Shown in pieces: positions 13,501 to 23,140 of a DNA stretch of 64,000 bases. The notes below the pieces were generated by a model that was not told where the DNA came from, made no database searches, and was given only the letters and a program-made list of their open reading frames with translations. Made by a program: the position numbers and the translations under genes. Source of the stretch: Tritrichomonas musculus (taxonomy: Eukaryota; Parabasalia; Tritrichomonadida; Tritrichomonadidae). The stretch covers positions 2,604,001 to 2,668,000 of the forward strand of contig JAPFFF010000014.1 of the NCBI GenBank assembly GCA_039105265.1. The letters run 5' to 3'. The stretch's first letter is position 1. Every line of letters starts with the position of its first letter.

Positions 13501-14683
13501 GGCAATTGAAAGAGGGAATTCAATGGCAATGTTTCATTATGGAGCATCCATTATTAAAACAGATACAGAAGAAGGCTTGAAATACATTAAGATGGCAATT
13601 GATAAAGGAAATTCAGATGCAATGCATTATTATGCTGTATTATTATATAATGGAGATAAAATTGAACAAAATAAAGAAGAAGCACTCAAATATTATAAAA
13701 TGGCTGCTGATAATGGCCACGTAGAGTGCATGCATTTATATGCAAAAATGTTACAAGGAGGAGATGGAGTTAAAGTCAATTTGGAAGAAGCAGCGAAATA
13801 TCACAAAAAAGCGGCAGATAAAGGAAACATGAAAGCTTTGATGCATTATGCAGTTATGTTGAATCGTGGTGAAGGAGTTGAAATGAATAAAGAAGAATCA
13901 ATAAAATTATATAAAATATTAATTGAAGAAGGTTTTGCTGAAGCTATGAATAATTATGCATTTTCTTTATATACAGGAAGAGGCGTTGAACAAGATAAGA
14001 AAGAAGCAATCAAATATTTCAAGATGGCTTGTGACAAAGGTTATAATCAAGCTCTTTATAATTTTGTCACAATTATTCAAAAAGAAAACAGAACAGAAGA
14101 AGAAATGGTTGATGATAACAAGTACATAAAAATGGATGCTGACAACGGAGATGTTGAAGCAATGGCTTTGTATGCATTGAGATTAATGAGAGGAATTGGA
14201 ATTGAAGCAAATAAAAAAGAAGCTGCAAAATATATAAAAATGGGCGCTGATAAAGGAGACAGAAATTGTTTATTATCTTATTTATCTTTGTTAGCTAATG
14301 GCGAAATTGATTGTGATCAAAAAGAATTGCTTAAATATTACAAATTGGCCGCTGATAAAGGATTCGAAATCCCAATGTTCAACGCAGCTGAAATGATGTA
14401 TCAAGGATGGGGCTGTGAAGTGAATAAGGAAGAAGCTCTGGTTTATTATAAAATGGCTGCCGATCATGGGGTTGTTGAGGGAATGTACATATATGCAAGT
14501 ATGCTTCATTATGGCGACGGAGTCCCTGTGAATTTCGGTGAAGCTATCAAATATTACAAGTTGGCTGCTGCAAACGGTCACCAAAAAGCAATAGGGCAAT
14601 GCATGCAATTATTACAACAATTAAGAGCAATACAAAACGATGAAGATGAGAATAATAATGAAGATGAAGATGATGCAATATAA
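4598..14683 (+). CDS. Giant TKL-type kinase with repeat-rich N-terminus and Sel1 repeats
   Basis: 3361 residues in one uninterrupted frame. Residues 1-1800 are charged and low-complexity: a 29-residue tandem repeat (about 310-550), a twice-used motif DVLAE-[LI]-GIFFSDD (814-826 and 1092-1104) and a long Ser-Asp-Lys-Glu repeat (about 1290-1740). A kinase domain follows at about 1812-2085 with glycine loop GEGAFG from 1821, Lys1843, HRDLKPAN with Asp1948, DFG at 1966-1968 and MSPEIL, so it should be active. Roughly 1200 residues of Sel1/TPR-like repeats follow (consensus [DE]A-x-x-x-YA-x-x-L-x-x-G-x-G-V-x-x-[ND]-KEEA-x-[KR]-Y-x-K-M-A-A-D-x-G-[ND]), then an acidic tail. Kinase plus Sel1 suggests a signalling enzyme that carries its own binding scaffold. 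Substrate and location are unknown; no signal peptide or membrane segment is seen. Confidence 0.9.
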   Translation: MSSKNKESSNLSNGSETSDNGYYHVELPIFNLRSSFSQSQYGLKPEEWYQNRLSQSYKRIHQKEFDKIKKDSKINPDKKEKGVKNYSNIPSKKVDPILDNNKRKESDESYDIINEERNIKSNKTDKGQEDSNISQKKVKTDKHSKNQNKIIQENEGQNNSNFAEKKVKTSKNKNKDDQYEENQESLDYQQKEVKENVINIKRKKGLNEADEYQNESDLAKRERRSNKKKLEKQELNECDANQNELDLTKSKVNKKKQEINEDNKYQNESNITKSKDKKNKKEFNQQELNELDLNLNDSDLSKSKDKKNKKRFSQQELNESDENQKESNLTKRKDRNNKKKLEKQELNESDENQNETDLTQRNYKKNKKKLEKQELNESDESQKETDLTQRNYKKNKQKLEKQELNESDESQNETDLTQRKDRNNKKKLEKQELNESDENQNETDLTQRNYKKNKQKLEKQELNESDENQNETDLTQRKDRNNKKKLEKQELNESDESQNETDLTQRKDRNNKKKLEKQELNESDEIQNESDSTQRKDKKNKKKLDKQYLNESDSNQSELDLVKSKDRNNKKEKFSQQGGQRNLNQRDNAMKFKQQEKNKNQDNLAKNTKKYEDENENELKRKGKKRFEEPLFDESKADSKHQQKFSNVNKNKKYQKEFNNDYENEDDSKIQNKKNYEQKSSKNEYKHKLRKSKNSENEEQEDTNYDDRNQKFKEDEENDSSNRYTSDKDSKVKKRRQNSRFDSSDSADFVEITNKRQNKTQSHSKSKNASTFSSSSDFNENEFEDQLNLHSKSRNNSNKNIKKIKKSKFNDGEDVLAELGIFFSDDDDESLETEEDEEIEVSSFQKRNKNSPLKKRSVDSGHLISKARNIHRNNDDDDENNEAFKAKKKGRKSRRPSAARSKIYKNKNNSSDTENPNYNYIKSQPSRINKQLKRSSSPANVQRRKQSPKKKLNQNRKFDNEYDDFSEEKRFSKSANNNPKRKKLNRNPSIARTLIKKPSKSNFSFDNYKKRNSRKMKSNQDDDEYSYGEDNEEFGITKTQPVHKLSSKESSRKSSIPKKNEKSSKRNDSPIVKSKSKDASKYKPKIRMYENDVLAEIGIFFSDDETDLQITRSTRQSRKKNSKRSSENLVETQKQNVRKRSVTKAIKSSQNLNGSIGQRQRRKSPKSKISIQTNEINKEENNKFIKKLVNKSIQVDIIKTDNFNDDRISEFNDIKARDVNLKRGQKDNKQNNISIVNKKEIGNENAIDKNRKTKNEIKIDFINENDGIKRQTNNGNESKLKINKQSESSKENESESYKEKESESDKEKESESDKEKESESDKEKESELDKKKESSKEKESESYKEKEIEPESDKEIASESDKEKEPESDKEIASESDKEKEPESDKEIASESDKEKEIESESESDKEIASESDKEKEIASESESDKEKESESDKEIASESDKEKEIASESESDKEKEKESESDKEKEKEKESESDKEKEIASESDKEKEPKSDKEIASESDKEIESESSKEKEPESDKEKEIESESESDKEKEIASESEKEKEPESDKEKEIESESESDKEIASESEKEIASESEKEIASESDKEIASESEKEIASESDKEIASESDKEIASESDKEIASESEKEIASESESDKEIESESESDKEIASESEKEIASESDKEIASESDKEKESESDKEKNPESDKEIASESESDKEIASESGKEIKSESDKEKESESDKEKESESEKEKESESEKVKEFELIKESDTESNKGKLFKDSKSESESSKEISNASSDVINKPERTATKDKEESDQSKESDRHHTKVDKSVKKQLLSDYIKMNRIGEGAFGKVYKVKEKKTGEIFAAKVTHNEISDFSKEALEDLSHEVNIISKLSHPSVLKFIFYSPVNFKKKPKPVIITELAPNGSLDDLIKMEKDSDLRTVFDDTRKLIITYGIASAMQYLHSHGIIHRDLKPANILLDKFLFPKVSDFGLSTFNNHLKDHSVKNYKGTPLYMSPEILNNFQYSEASDVYAFSILLYEIITCEKPFEGLDFFKLLSNVTNGIRPEFNNPIKEAYKKLIIECWDADPLKRPTFKDILERLKNDRDFITDSVNEEQFHNYVEFIDNYKATYKPINDVIKLHDYTSKVDNSGIIAIKITENTSPIVDLRKLNEKCQILVQEAKDDPEKQFVIAQSFIEGWEDFPLNPMIGIKFLKLSFKNGCIDSFIYFINMLLSGKVIPRNIEKAKKLLEKKFTWEDREDVYLLLTGKISYKEGDYSKAKELFLKAISLDNLEAIYQYWKMVIIKGILNSEEDRQYSSECLKIAISKGYFKILYKFGKFLMSMESPENKKQGLEYIKAAANQDNRDAIYEYYTILVNLADSKIPIIKNEFLTCMELSAKKGYAKAMFNYATYSNINERFPYLEKAAAKGHMLAIYLLGGLYISGLRNTPINEEKAAMFLRIAAHNGHDEAMFRYGRMLLFGEGVQPDSEEALEYVKKAIEKGNSNAMYMYSYMLKNGLGVPINKEEALRYCKMSSDKGNATAMYEYANMLKSGEGTTKDEKKADEYYHKSIEEGNDGAMFYYAKDLLNDNASEQDKREALKFYKMSADKNNVNSMNNYAFMLKKGIGCPVDKEGAFKYYKMAADQGSMGALNNYALMLFTGDGVPSNKEEAMKYFKMSADGGNAEGMNNYALRLRFGDGAPKNEEVAIRYVNMAIKKEHSGAMLTYALMLYNGEGIPVMKEEAYKYFKMSIDKGNDDAMCIYATILNEEGNKEESSKYFKMAIEKDNSIAMFRYATKLNEEGNKEDYIKYLKMAADKGNSNAMHKYAVLLYNGDGIEKNKEEALKYHKMAADHGNEVSMYLYAYFLYNDDDNDDPSNKEEAVKYFNMAIERGNSMAMFHYGASIIKTDTEEGLKYIKMAIDKGNSDAMHYYAVLLYNGDGIEKNKEEALKYHKMAADHGNEVSMYLYAYFLYNDDDNDDPSNKEEAVKYFNMAIERGNSMAMFHYGASIIKTDTEEGLKYIKMAIDKGNSDAMHYYAVLLYNGDKIEQNKEEALKYYKMAADNGHVECMHLYAKMLQGGDGVKVNLEEAAKYHKKAADKGNMKALMHYAVMLNRGEGVEMNKEESIKLYKILIEEGFAEAMNNYAFSLYTGRGVEQDKKEAIKYFKMACDKGYNQALYNFVTIIQKENRTEEEMVDDNKYIKMDADNGDVEAMALYALRLMRGIGIEANKKEAAKYIKMGADKGDRNCLLSYLSLLANGEIDCDQKELLKYYKLAADKGFEIPMFNAAEMMYQGWGCEVNKEEALVYYKMAADHGVVEGMYIYASMLHYGDGVPVNFGEAIKYYKLAAANGHQKAIGQCMQLLQQLRAIQNDEDENNNEDEDDAI
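5537..6250 (+). repeat. 87-bp coding minisatellite (29-residue unit)
   Basis: About eight near-identical in-frame copies; for example GAAACTT recurs at 5614 and 5701, exactly 87 bases apart. The protein unit is close to [29 protein letters not shown]. More diverged copies extend upstream to about 5270, so the array has grown by repeated local duplication, newest copies in the middle. Confidence 0.9.
8457..9800 (+). repeat. Ser-Asp-Lys-Glu coding repeat tract
   Basis: About 1.3 kb of units such as SDKEIASE and SDKEKESE, 24 bases or a multiple of 6 long, all in frame. The result is a highly charged, probably disordered segment ahead of the kinase domain. The same DNA leaves long open frames on the other strand, which are artefacts of the repeat. 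Confidence 0.9.
13001..13630 (+). repeat. 315-bp tandem duplication within the Sel1 region
   Basis: 13001-13315 and 13316-13630 are almost identical; one silent TAT/TAC difference is seen near 13117 and 13432. The unit encodes 105 residues, about three Sel1 repeats, including an odd acidic loop [12 protein letters not shown]. It is an in-frame and evidently recent duplication. Confidence 0.92.
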
Positions 14684-14903
14684 TATTTAAATGAGATTCT
14701 TGTGTCATTTACATATACTTATGATCGTGGAATTCAATTTAGTTTATTGCTTTGATTTAATTGATTATTGTACAATTCTTTATTGCTATAATTATTGTTT
14801 ATTAATATAAAAATTTTTATTGAATTTTTTTAGATTTGAGATAAATTAAAAAAAAAAAAATATTTTTAATTGAATGAAAAAAAAAAAACTGTCAATTAGA
14901 AAA

Positions 14904-15427
14904 ATGTTTTTATACTTTGTAGGATTTGCATTTTCAGCACAACACCATATATAATTATCGCCACCAAGCCGATATTTTCACTATTTACAACCAATTACTT
15001 GCTCGTGAATTTACTCCGAAAAACATTGGCCTTTACGCCTTTGATGACATTGCAACAGATCCAGCAAGTCCATTTGCTGGTCAAATCTTCCATACGATTG
15101 ATCATTAGACAAATGTTTATCCCGGCTCAGACGCAATTAATGTCTCTTACATTGACGTTACTCCTCAAGCTTTTTATGATGCTGTTTCAAAACTACCAAC
15201 AACGAGTGATGATTATGTTTTACTATGATAATCATGGTGGTCCAGGAGTCCTTGGAACACCTAATCTCTTAAGAGATATCAAAGCTGCTGAATTAGCTGA
15301 GTCTTTCACAAAGGCAGCTGATTCAAATCTATACAAGCAATACCTCTTCATCATTGAAGCCTGCTACTCTGGCTAAGTAGCTGAGGGTTTTACTGCACCA
15401 AATCTTGCTACAATCACAGCTGGTTAG
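14904..15427 (+). pseudogene. Legumain-like C13 cysteine protease relic
   Basis: Legumain (asparaginyl endopeptidase) features survive in pieces. A signal-peptide-like start MFLYFVGFAFSAQ at 14904 comes first. After a small deletion and frame change comes NYRHQADIFTIYNQLLAREF. A TAG at 15106-15108 interrupts the frame, a further shift lies near 15220, then come the catalytic-His segment YYDNHGGPGVLGTP and the catalytic-Cys segment IIEACYSG, followed at once by TAA at 15374. Similarity stops about 15 codons later, so the C-terminal prodomain is absent. At least four lesions make it a clear pseudogene of a secreted or lysosomal protease. Confidence 0.85.
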
Positions 15428-15828
15428 TTAAGTAAATAAATAAAAAAAAAATCTGACAAAGCATTTAAATATTTTTAGATATAAATGTATTTGGATATTG
15501 CAAAATAGCAGTAATATTATTTTTCTTTTTTTTTTGAAAGTATTGAAAACATAGAAATTTATTTACCTTAAAAAAAATCATTGATTTATGGAATTTTCTC
15601 ATCAAGCAATATTTATTTAATTATGGTAAAATATTCTTTTTTATCAGTAATAAAATCTATATATATTTCATAAATATATTAATTAAATTTATTCATTATA
15701 TTTAAAATATATATCTAATTTAATTCATGATATAATTATATTTTTTTTATTCAATAAATATTGAAATTTACTCAATTTTTTGTTTTATTTTTTATTGAAA
15801 AATACCAAATATTCGTTAATATTCGTTA
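15428..15828. other. Intergenic, no feature seen
   Basis: Very AT-rich spacer. The 10-base sequence ATTCGTTAAT occurs twice in tandem just before the next gene's ATG (15811-15830). Nothing else is seen. Confidence 0.5.
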
Positions 15829-16671
15829 ATGTCATCAGAATCCTACAAACAAGCTGCAGATAATGGAGATATAGATGCTATGTTCACCTATGGTTTAATG
15901 TTGGATAAAGGCGATGGAGTTGAAGTAAACAAAAAGGAAGCAGCAAAATATTACAAAATGGCGGCTGATAAAGGAAATGCAAAATCGATGTTCAACTATG
16001 CTTTAATATTTTTTCAAGGCAATGGCGTTCAAACTGACAAAAAAGAAGCAGCAAAATATTTTAAAATGGCGGCTGATTCAGGAAATTCCAAAGCTATGTT
16101 TATTTATGGACTAATGGTGGACCAAGGTGATGGAATTGATATTGATAAAGAATCCGCTGCTCGTTACTACAAGATGGCGGCCAATAATGGTTATGAAGAT
16201 GCTTATATTAATTATGCACTAATGGTAGATCAAGGCGATGGGATCCCAGTTAATAAGAGAGAAGCTGCAAAATATTATAAAAAAGCTGCTGATACTGGTA
16301 ATGACAACGCCATGTACAACTTAGCCTTGATGTTAGATACAGGGGATGGAATTGCTGTTAATAAGTCCGCTGCTGCTAGATATTATAAAAAGGCTGCCGA
16401 TAAAGGAAACGAAAAAGCAATGTATAATTTAGCTGTTTGTTATGACAAAGGTGATGGAGTACAAGTAAATAAGAAAGCAGCAGCATATTTTTATAAAATG
16501 GCTGCAGAAAAAGGACATAAACGTTCAATGCACAATTATGCAGTGATGCTGCAGACTGGCGATGGAATAGAGGTTGACGAAGAATTAGCTGAGAAATATT
16601 TGCAAATGGAAAAGGATATAGATAGTTCTAATAGCCCTCAACCACAATCAAAATGCTGTCTGTTAATTTAA
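15829..16671 (+). CDS. Sel1-repeat protein with C-terminal CaaX box
   Basis: 280 residues, almost all Sel1 repeats: about seven units of 36 residues with the pattern [23 protein letters not shown]. There is no kinase domain. The protein ends KCCLLI, so the last four residues CLLI form a CaaX box; a small hydrophobic last residue favours geranylgeranylation, and the cysteine before it could be palmitoylated. This predicts a membrane-anchored scaffold. The start ATG begins directly before the first repeat and no longer frame is open upstream. It lies among kinase-Sel1 genes and could be a kinase-less member of that family. The Sel1 assignment is firm; lipidation is inference. Confidence 0.88.
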   Translation: MSSESYKQAADNGDIDAMFTYGLMLDKGDGVEVNKKEAAKYYKMAADKGNAKSMFNYALIFFQGNGVQTDKKEAAKYFKMAADSGNSKAMFIYGLMVDQGDGIDIDKESAARYYKMAANNGYEDAYINYALMVDQGDGIPVNKREAAKYYKKAADTGNDNAMYNLALMLDTGDGIAVNKSAAARYYKKAADKGNEKAMYNLAVCYDKGDGVQVNKKAAAYFYKMAAEKGHKRSMHNYAVMLQTGDGIEVDEELAEKYLQMEKDIDSSNSPQPQSKCCLLI

Positions 16672-16989
16672 TTTTATATTATTTATTGTTGATGACTTTT
16701 TGCAAATAAGGAGTTATTTGATTTTGTACATCAAATTGCTCGTATCCTCTTAAAAATATTGTTCAATTTTATATTACTTGATTTTAAATGTGTTAATATT
16801 ATATATTTTGATATATGTATTGTTAAAAAACTTATTTTAATAAAATTAAATTTCAATGTAATTTCCATTGTCATTACTACTTTTTAAATGAATTTTTAAA
16901 AATATGGAATTGCTGTTTAATATAAGTTGTTAAAAATTCATTTGTCAGAAAAATGAAACAGATTCAAAAATATCTGAAAATCTGATCAT
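16672..16989. other. Intergenic, no feature seen
   Basis: AT-rich 3' flank of the Sel1 gene with no recognisable feature. Confidence 0.5.
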
Positions 16990-17250
16990 TCAAACGCCAA
17001 ATATATGAATCTTGTTAGAAATTTCTTTGATAGCTAAATATGAAAATGAATATGATCCAATGACTTTGATATTTAATGGAATGAAAATTCTTTGATATCA
17101 CGTTTAACAAATAAAAGAATGTCAAATTCGTCTTCGTTTAAATCACTTTTGCCAAGTAAATATTTGTCATCTTTGAATATGAATTGATTATTTGATGTTA
17201 AAATTATAATATTTGTCAATATTCCTGTTTCTGCACATCATCCTTCTTTC
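16990..17250 (-). pseudogene. BspA-like leucine-rich-repeat protein relic
   Basis: Two minus-strand frames carry wording typical of trichomonad BspA-like proteins: KDDKYLLGKSDLNEDEF, then DILLFVKRDIKEF (about 17220-17080), then after a frame change IPLNIKVIGSYSFSY (about 17085-16992), the classic I-x-x-IG-x-[YS]-[SA]-F LRR pattern. Both frames end in stops within 50 codons. BspA-like proteins are surface adhesin-type LRR proteins in this group. Only one to two repeats remain. Confidence 0.55.
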
Positions 17251-17770
17251 AATTCAATTAAACTTTTTGGAAAATGATTCGAAAAATCTCACCTTCAAAA
17301 TCGACAAAATTAATTATTTTGGATCTTTTCACATAATAATATTATTTATCCAAATATTCATATGAAGTTACTGATATTTTGCCAAGCTATCTTATGCAAA
17401 GAATGAATTCTCGTTTTAATCAACTTGATATGTCAGTTATTATTGAATCAACAAAAAATACGACTAATTCTCAGCCAATTTTTTACTAAATATGTCATAA
17501 TTATTTTTTATTAAACAAAAACACCATTCTAATTACTTAAATATCTAGCCTATTTTTAATCAAAAAAATTTTTTTTTTCTAAGATGAACCTTCCAAATAT
17601 TCAAATGCTTGGAAGATCTTCGAAAAATTTTCAAGATCCCGATATAGAGTAAGTCTGTCACATTATGACTTTAACATTAAGTGGGAAAAAATATTTTTTA
17701 AATAAATGTTACATAATACAGTAAAAATGTTATAAATTAAAAAAAATTCAAATCTGGTATTTAATTACTT
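17251..17770. other. Intergenic with possible unidentified coding scrap
   Basis: A short plus-strand frame around 17350-17490 (contains MNSRFNQLDMSVIIES) looks protein-like but I cannot identify it. The rest is AT-rich spacer. Confidence 0.3.
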
Positions 17771-19759
17771 TTAAATTTTTGCATTCCCAAAGAAGTCTAT
17801 TCCTTTAAATCTGAGAAGATAATTGTTGGATGTATCCATCCAACAATTATCAGCGTGATTGAATCTACAGTAACGTGCAAAGTATTTTCTTTTCACGTTG
17901 AAAAATAATTGAATAGTATCAGGATTGTTCAATCTTTCACAATTGCTTATTTCATCAATTATGTCCCAATTTACTCCATCATTAGAAATTTCTAACTTCC
18001 AACTTTTTGGCTGTCCCTGTTTTGGGAAGCCTTTGGCTGTCTTAATTGCATAGCCTGTTATATCAATTTTTATCTGTTTGAAATCAAATATGATCATTAC
18101 TGATTTACTTTGATTAGCCTTGTAGATATCTTTGCCGAAATTTAGCAGATTTTTCGGATGACATCTAAAAGAAAACAATGAATTTGTTGTCACTTCAATT
18201 ATTCCAGAATCATGAATGTTTTTTCCTTCTTTTTTAGTTAGGTAACTGAAGATTCCATCAGTCGCTGGATTGAAAGGAGTGAATGTAAAAACGCCAGGAT
18301 TCGTTTGAATAGGTGAAGAAGGAGTTTTGGCCAAAAATTTTGCAAATTGCTTTTTCTTTGCAGGTTCAACTTTTGTTTTTATGGTTGGCGCTTTAATAGT
18401 TGGATTAATTGGAGATTCGGATGCCCCTTTTTCTATTGGTGCTTTAATAGATGGATCTATAGGATGTTCAATTGAACTTGTTTCAATTGGTTTGCTTTTG
18501 AATTGTTTTTTTAGTTCATCAATTTGAATTTTCATTTGCAGATTTTCAATTAACAAATCATTGATTTTTTTATCTTGATTATTGATCTCAATTCTCATTT
18601 GCTGATTTTCATTTAAGAGAGTTTTTATTGTATTTTTTTGTTCAATTGACTGAGACTTTATCTCTTCATTTTCAGTAGTTAACTCAGCCACTTTTTGAAT
18701 TTGCTCATTCAATTGATTTTGCAAAGAATCGATTGAATTCCTTATCTCTTTAATGAATGAATATGATGAATTCAGTTGTTCATTTTCGTTTATATCGTAA
18801 ACATATGAAAGAACTTCATCAGAATCGACGTCATCAAGATAAAACTTGTATTCTGTATCATCTTCGAAGACGTCATAAACTGATTCTTCCATATTGAACG
18901 ACAATTTTTTATAAATTTCGTCGAAAGTCGGTCTTTCTTTTGGATCGTCTGCCCAGCACTTAACAATCAATTCTTTTAGGTAATCTTTAACAGGACCTTT
19001 AAATTCAGGACGATATTTTTCATTGACAATTTTCTGCTGCAACTGAAAAATTTTCATTTTACCGCTCTGAAAAAGTGGATAGGGGGTTAAATCGGTTATG
19101 ACTTCATACATCATAATTCCAAATGAATAAACGTCAACTTTTCCATTATAATCATCGCCCCTTATCATTTCAGGAGCCATGTAAATGTTGGTTCCAATTG
19201 TTTGCGTTTGACTGATTGAAAAATCGTTATCGTATATTTTTGAGAGGCCAAAATCGGTTATGTGCGGCTGATAATCTTCATCTAATAAAATGTTACACGG
19301 TTTAAGATCACGATGAATGGCATGGTTTTGGTGGAGAAACATCATGCCACGTGCAATTCCTATCAGTATTTTTTGTCGTGATGTATTATCATATGATTTT
19401 GGTGCGAGCCCTTTCTTCAAATTTTCGAGTAGCATGGCAAGGGAGCCGTTTGGATAAAGATTCATAATGATCGTGACGTTGTTTTCTCCATTAAAATCTT
19501 GCAATGAATATCCAAGAAATTGAACTAGAGTAGGATGATGCAAACGAGCCAGTATCCCGATTTCTCGATTAATCATCTTTTTCATTTGCTCATCTTCTGC
19601 AACCAAAATTTTGGCTGCATAATATTGATGTGTTGTCTGATTTTGAATTTTGTATACATTACCAAATCCGCCTTCGTTGATTTTTTCAATTTGTTTAAAT
19701 TGTGTTAAATCAACTAAGAATTTTTGCCTTGTGCTTGTACGGTCTAATATATCATTCAT
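17771..19759 (-). CDS. TKL-type kinase with coiled coil and discoidin-like (F5/8C) domain
   Basis: 662 residues from the ATG at 19759. The frame stays open 11 codons further, but only to a TTG, and a TCATTA initiator-like motif sits 3 bases before this ATG, which settles the start. The kinase domain covers about residues 20-290: INEGGFGNVYK glycine loop, AAKI lysine, HRDLKPCN, ITDFGLSK, MAPEM and CWADDPKERPTF. All catalytic residues are present. A coiled coil follows at about 340-420 (NENQQMRIEI-type heptads). The last 165 residues resemble an F5/8 type C/discoidin-like beta-sandwich, with SWKLEISNDGVNWDIID and a late YCRFNH strand; this fold usually binds carbohydrate, lipid or protein. There are no membrane segments, so it is probably a cytosolic active kinase with an adaptor tail. 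Confidence 0.88.
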   Translation of the reverse strand: MNDILDRTSTRQKFLVDLTQFKQIEKINEGGFGNVYKIQNQTTHQYYAAKILVAEDEQMKKMINREIGILARLHHPTLVQFLGYSLQDFNGENNVTIIMNLYPNGSLAMLLENLKKGLAPKSYDNTSRQKILIGIARGMMFLHQNHAIHRDLKPCNILLDEDYQPHITDFGLSKIYDNDFSISQTQTIGTNIYMAPEMIRGDDYNGKVDVYSFGIMMYEVITDLTPYPLFQSGKMKIFQLQQKIVNEKYRPEFKGPVKDYLKELIVKCWADDPKERPTFDEIYKKLSFNMEESVYDVFEDDTEYKFYLDDVDSDEVLSYVYDINENEQLNSSYSFIKEIRNSIDSLQNQLNEQIQKVAELTTENEEIKSQSIEQKNTIKTLLNENQQMRIEINNQDKKINDLLIENLQMKIQIDELKKQFKSKPIETSSIEHPIDPSIKAPIEKGASESPINPTIKAPTIKTKVEPAKKKQFAKFLAKTPSSPIQTNPGVFTFTPFNPATDGIFSYLTKKEGKNIHDSGIIEVTTNSLFSFRCHPKNLLNFGKDIYKANQSKSVMIIFDFKQIKIDITGYAIKTAKGFPKQGQPKSWKLEISNDGVNWDIIDEISNCERLNNPDTIQLFFNVKRKYFARYCRFNHADNCWMDTSNNYLLRFKGIDFFGNAKI

Positions 19760-19761
19760 TT

Positions 19762-19767
19762 TAATGA
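19762..19767 (-). promoter_or_regulatory. Initiator-like motif (TCATTA) that decides the kinase start
   Basis: TCATTA on the minus strand fits TCA-Y-T-W, with its A six bases before the ATG at 19759. It lies inside the longer open frame, so transcripts starting here would exclude the upstream TTG. Confidence 0.45.
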
Positions 19768-19792
19768 CTTTAAAATAATTGTGTTTATTCAA

Positions 19793-20468
19793 ACTTTTTC
19801 TGAAAAAAAATTTTCTGATTAATCAGTAAAAATATATCATCATTTCAGCTTCATATTAAAATATTATATATAATATTGGTTTTAAAGCAAACATTATATA
19901 TTCCAGAAACTATCTATAGTAAACAAATTGAATGTTATATTAATATAAAGTTCAAATTTAGGTTTTGCGTATGAATTTCTTTGATGAAAGTTCAAGATAT
20001 TTAAATAATATACCTAACAAATTTCATTATTAAGTAGGAAGAATATTTTAACTCCCACCTCAATTGGTATTGATTTCTTGGATGTCATATCTTATTCCAT
20101 ATTTCTCAAAAATGTTGTTTTTGTACTAAAAGGTAAGCAATATATTCAAATTCATTCAAAATCCTCAAACAATGGAAAAGAATTCAACTTTTTGAGAAAG
20201 GAATAAATTATTTAGTTTAATCGGATGTTTGCAATTCATGAATTAGGAAATGAATTAATCAAAAGTTTGGCCAATATTCAGAAAAATATATATATAAAAA
20301 AAAGGATAATCCTTTTTTTATTGTTAGTTTGTTTGAGCATTCTGAAGTGGCTGTAGCTAGATTGTATATATATGATAAATGATGATATTGATATCAAAAA
20401 TTTTATTATTGCATTTTTTATTAATAAAAATGAATAAAATAATTATTTTAAACGGCAACTGTTAAAAA
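19793..20468. other. Intergenic between two minus-strand kinase genes
   Basis: About 675 bases of AT-rich spacer with no recognisable feature. Confidence 0.5.
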
Positions 20469-22145
20469 CTATGTCATTGTACTGTTTAGCTTTTTATCTT
20501 TTTTCGTATTCTTTTTGGGTTTTCGCTTTATCAAAGTTGATGCAAATTTATTGGTTAATTTTTTCTTGCTTTTCTGAGTTTGCGTACTTGTATCATTTTG
20601 AATTTTGGTTTGAATTGATTCATTAGTTGTATTTTCAAAACGAGGTGGGAGTTTTTTATAACCGCTGCTTTTGGCCATATCAAAATAATCCTTGGCTTTC
20701 TGATGATCTGATTGATTGAAATAAATCATTCCTAATTCGTACATTGCTTCTGAGTTTCCTTCTTTGATTGCATTTTCTAGATATTTCACTGATTCTTTAT
20801 CTTTGTTTTCTTTGTTGCATAAAAGGCCAAACAGTAAAGAAATCTCAGGATCTTTATCATTAATATGCTGATTTAGCTTTTCTTTAACTTGTTCAATGTT
20901 TTCAGGGATTGAATCATCATCTATAATTATTCTGCAGTAGCTCTTCAATGCTTTTATATTGTCATTATCGACTGCCATTTTGAGGTATTGAATGCCAAGT
21001 TTTGAATTTTTAGGAAATTTATTAATTCGATGTAGAAAATTAATTGCAACATTGTATTGTGCATCTGAATCATTTTCTTTTATTGCTTTATACACAAGCC
21101 TTTTGTTCTGTTTATCAAGTTTTTTATATACTTTCATTGGAAATTCATCGAGGCTCAAATTTTCATTGTTATTGATTTTATCATCATTTTTGTCATTTTT
21201 TGGTGTGTCAGAATTGTCATTTTGATTTCTTGGAATATATGGAAATCTTTGATTATCAATGAATTCAACATATTTAAAGAATTGTTCTTTGTCAACTGTT
21301 TCAATAATGAAGCCTGGATCAGTTTTTAATTCTTCTTTTATTTGTTCAAAAGTTAAACGTTTTGTTGGATCTTGATTCCAGCAATTTTTAATGAGATTTC
21401 TATAAGATTTGCCAACCTGACATTCAAAAATATATCTTTTACCTTTCATGACTCTTTTCATGAGTTTTTGTGGATTTTCTGGGAATTTAATCGGTTTTTC
21501 ATCACAAATTATTTGATAAGCAATAATTGCAAATGAGTAAACATCACTTGCCTTTGAAAAGTTACAACTATCAAATATTTCTGGGGCCATATATAAAGGG
21601 GATCCCTTAGGAAGAATGTTATATTTAATGTAACTTTTTTTTTCTTTTGATAATCCAAAATCACATATCTTTGGAAATAATAAACCATCAAACAGTATAT
21701 TTGACGGTGTTAAATCACGATGTAAAATCGCGTTAGAATGTAAAAATGCCATTCCTGAAGCAATTCCGTAGAGTGTAATTAATTTTTGAGTATCATCCCA
21801 TTGTTCAGGAGCATTATCATGTATTGCTAAATTAATCATCTGTTCAAGTGAACCATTCGGTAAATAATCGGTTACAATAACAGGATTTGGTTTATTTTCG
21901 TAATCAATTGGACTTATTCCTATAAATTTGATAATTGATGGATGATTTTCTTTAGATATAATATTTATTTCTTTTGATAATTTATTGGCAGAATCAGTAT
22001 TGGATTTGGAACCTATTGTGAATTTTCCGGCATATATTTCTCCAGTCTTTACACTTTTCAATAAAAATAAATCTCCAAAAGTTCCTTTACCAACCTTATT
22101 TAATTTAACAAAATCTTTTATATTAAGGTGTATTGTTTTTGTCAT
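20469..22145 (-). CDS. TKL-type kinase with short Sel1 region and basic tail
   Basis: 558 residues. The kinase domain is at about 10-275: VGKGTFGDLFLL glycine loop, YAGKF lysine, HRDLTPSN (His142-Arg-Asp144), CDFGLSK, YMAPEIF and CWNQDPTKRLTF. The core catalytic set is intact, although Thr replaces Lys in the catalytic loop (HRDLTPSN instead of HRDLKPSN), and that Lys normally contacts substrate. A few degenerate Sel1 repeats follow (about 340-505; YLKMAVDNDNIKALKSYC, YELGMIYFNQSDHQKAKDYF). The tail is strongly basic (KRKPKKNTKKDKK), which might be a nuclear or acidic-membrane targeting signal. The start ATG has an initiator-like TCATTT 12 bases upstream. Confidence 0.88.
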   Translation of the reverse strand: MTKTIHLNIKDFVKLNKVGKGTFGDLFLLKSVKTGEIYAGKFTIGSKSNTDSANKLSKEINIISKENHPSIIKFIGISPIDYENKPNPVIVTDYLPNGSLEQMINLAIHDNAPEQWDDTQKLITLYGIASGMAFLHSNAILHRDLTPSNILFDGLLFPKICDFGLSKEKKSYIKYNILPKGSPLYMAPEIFDSCNFSKASDVYSFAIIAYQIICDEKPIKFPENPQKLMKRVMKGKRYIFECQVGKSYRNLIKNCWNQDPTKRLTFEQIKEELKTDPGFIIETVDKEQFFKYVEFIDNQRFPYIPRNQNDNSDTPKNDKNDDKINNNENLSLDEFPMKVYKKLDKQNKRLVYKAIKENDSDAQYNVAINFLHRINKFPKNSKLGIQYLKMAVDNDNIKALKSYCRIIIDDDSIPENIEQVKEKLNQHINDKDPEISLLFGLLCNKENKDKESVKYLENAIKEGNSEAMYELGMIYFNQSDHQKAKDYFDMAKSSGYKKLPPRFENTTNESIQTKIQNDTSTQTQKSKKKLTNKFASTLIKRKPKKNTKKDKKLNSTMT

Positions 22146-22154
22146 TTGATATTT

Positions 22155-22160
22155 AAATGA
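22155..22160 (-). promoter_or_regulatory. Initiator-like motif (TCATTT) of the 558-residue kinase
   Basis: TCATTT on the minus strand, its A about 13 bases before the ATG at 22145. It matches the trichomonad initiator consensus; chance occurrence is possible. Confidence 0.4.
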
Positions 22161-22365
22161 TTTATTTCATATGTAAAAATTTTCTTTCAAATTTTGATAT
22201 CTTCTCTCAAATTTTTTCTCACAATTTTGTTATCATTTTTAAAACCTTTTTTTCCAAAAAGCTTATGATTTAAACTTTAATCTCTCAAATTTTAATATGT
22301 TAATATATATCGGATTACAAAGATATTTAAAGAGGGAATTTTCAATTTTTTGATCTTTTAATCAA

Positions 22366-22625
22366 ATTCAAAATCATATCTTTCAATTACATTCAAAATC
22401 ATATCATTGAATGAAATTTTGATACAAAATTTGGCGGTTGAAAAAGAAAACATTGAAATTGTGAAACATTCATTGACGAATGATAAACTTGACATCAATA
22501 TTCTTGATATTTTTCATGTTTTTTTAAAAAATTCAAAATCATATCTTTGAATAACATTCTAAATCATATCTTTTAATGAAATTCAAAGTCATATCTTTTA
22601 ATAGAATTCAAAATCATATCTTTTA
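22366..22625. repeat. 25-bp tandem repeats in two clusters
   Basis: The unit ATTCAAAATCATATCTTT plus seven variable bases occurs twice in tandem at 22366-22415 and about four times at 22531-22625. The clusters are separated by about 115 bases of unrelated sequence. They lie in the spacer upstream of the 558-residue kinase and next to a Sel1 relic. No function is evident. Confidence 0.7.
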
Positions 22626-22639
22626 AAAATGAATCACCA

Positions 22640-23140
22640 AGATCAACTGCTTTTTTAAAACATTCATTACTTTTATCCATATAAGAAAGCCCAAGATTAC
22701 AGAATGCTTCAGTGCAACCTAAATCAGCTGCTCTTTAAAAATATTCAAAAGTTTTGTTGTAATTTTGTTCAACTTCATTTCCTTCCATATAAAACAAACC
22801 TAATTGATTGCATCATCAAAGTCAAGAAATATTCAATCAGCTGCTTTTTAATATATTCAATAACTTTATTGAAATTTTGTTCAATTCATTTTCCTTGTTC
22901 AAATAAACTACCAATGTTATAAAATGCACGATGATATCCTAAATATGCAGCTCTTTGATAAAATTCAAATGCTTTGTTGTAATCCTTTTAAGCACAGCTC
23001 CATTGAAAAAAATCACAATTCCATCTTCAGTTACTTCAATTGGAGATTCATCTTTTTAGAAATAAAGTCGATCGAAACAAAGATAAATTAGCAGATAATA
23101 ATTCTTCAACAATTAACTCGTCAACAAGCAATGAACAATA
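22640..23140 (-). pseudogene. Sel1-repeat protein relic
   Basis: Minus-strand translation gives Sel1 pieces in changing frames: KAFEFYQRAAYLGYHRAFYN then IGSLFEQGK, then a stop (near 22890), then NIGLFYMEGNEVEQNYNK and RAADLGCTEAFCNLGLSYM. Upstream of the repeats is a fragment reading VDELIVEELLSANLSLF with a frame break near 23060. Several stops and shifts show it is decayed. The wording differs from the neighbouring kinase-Sel1 genes, so it descends from a different Sel1 gene. Confidence 0.7.

Noticed and set aside
22366-22625. CRISPR array
   Set aside because: The 25-base units are directly tandem without spacers of constant size, in a eukaryotic context.
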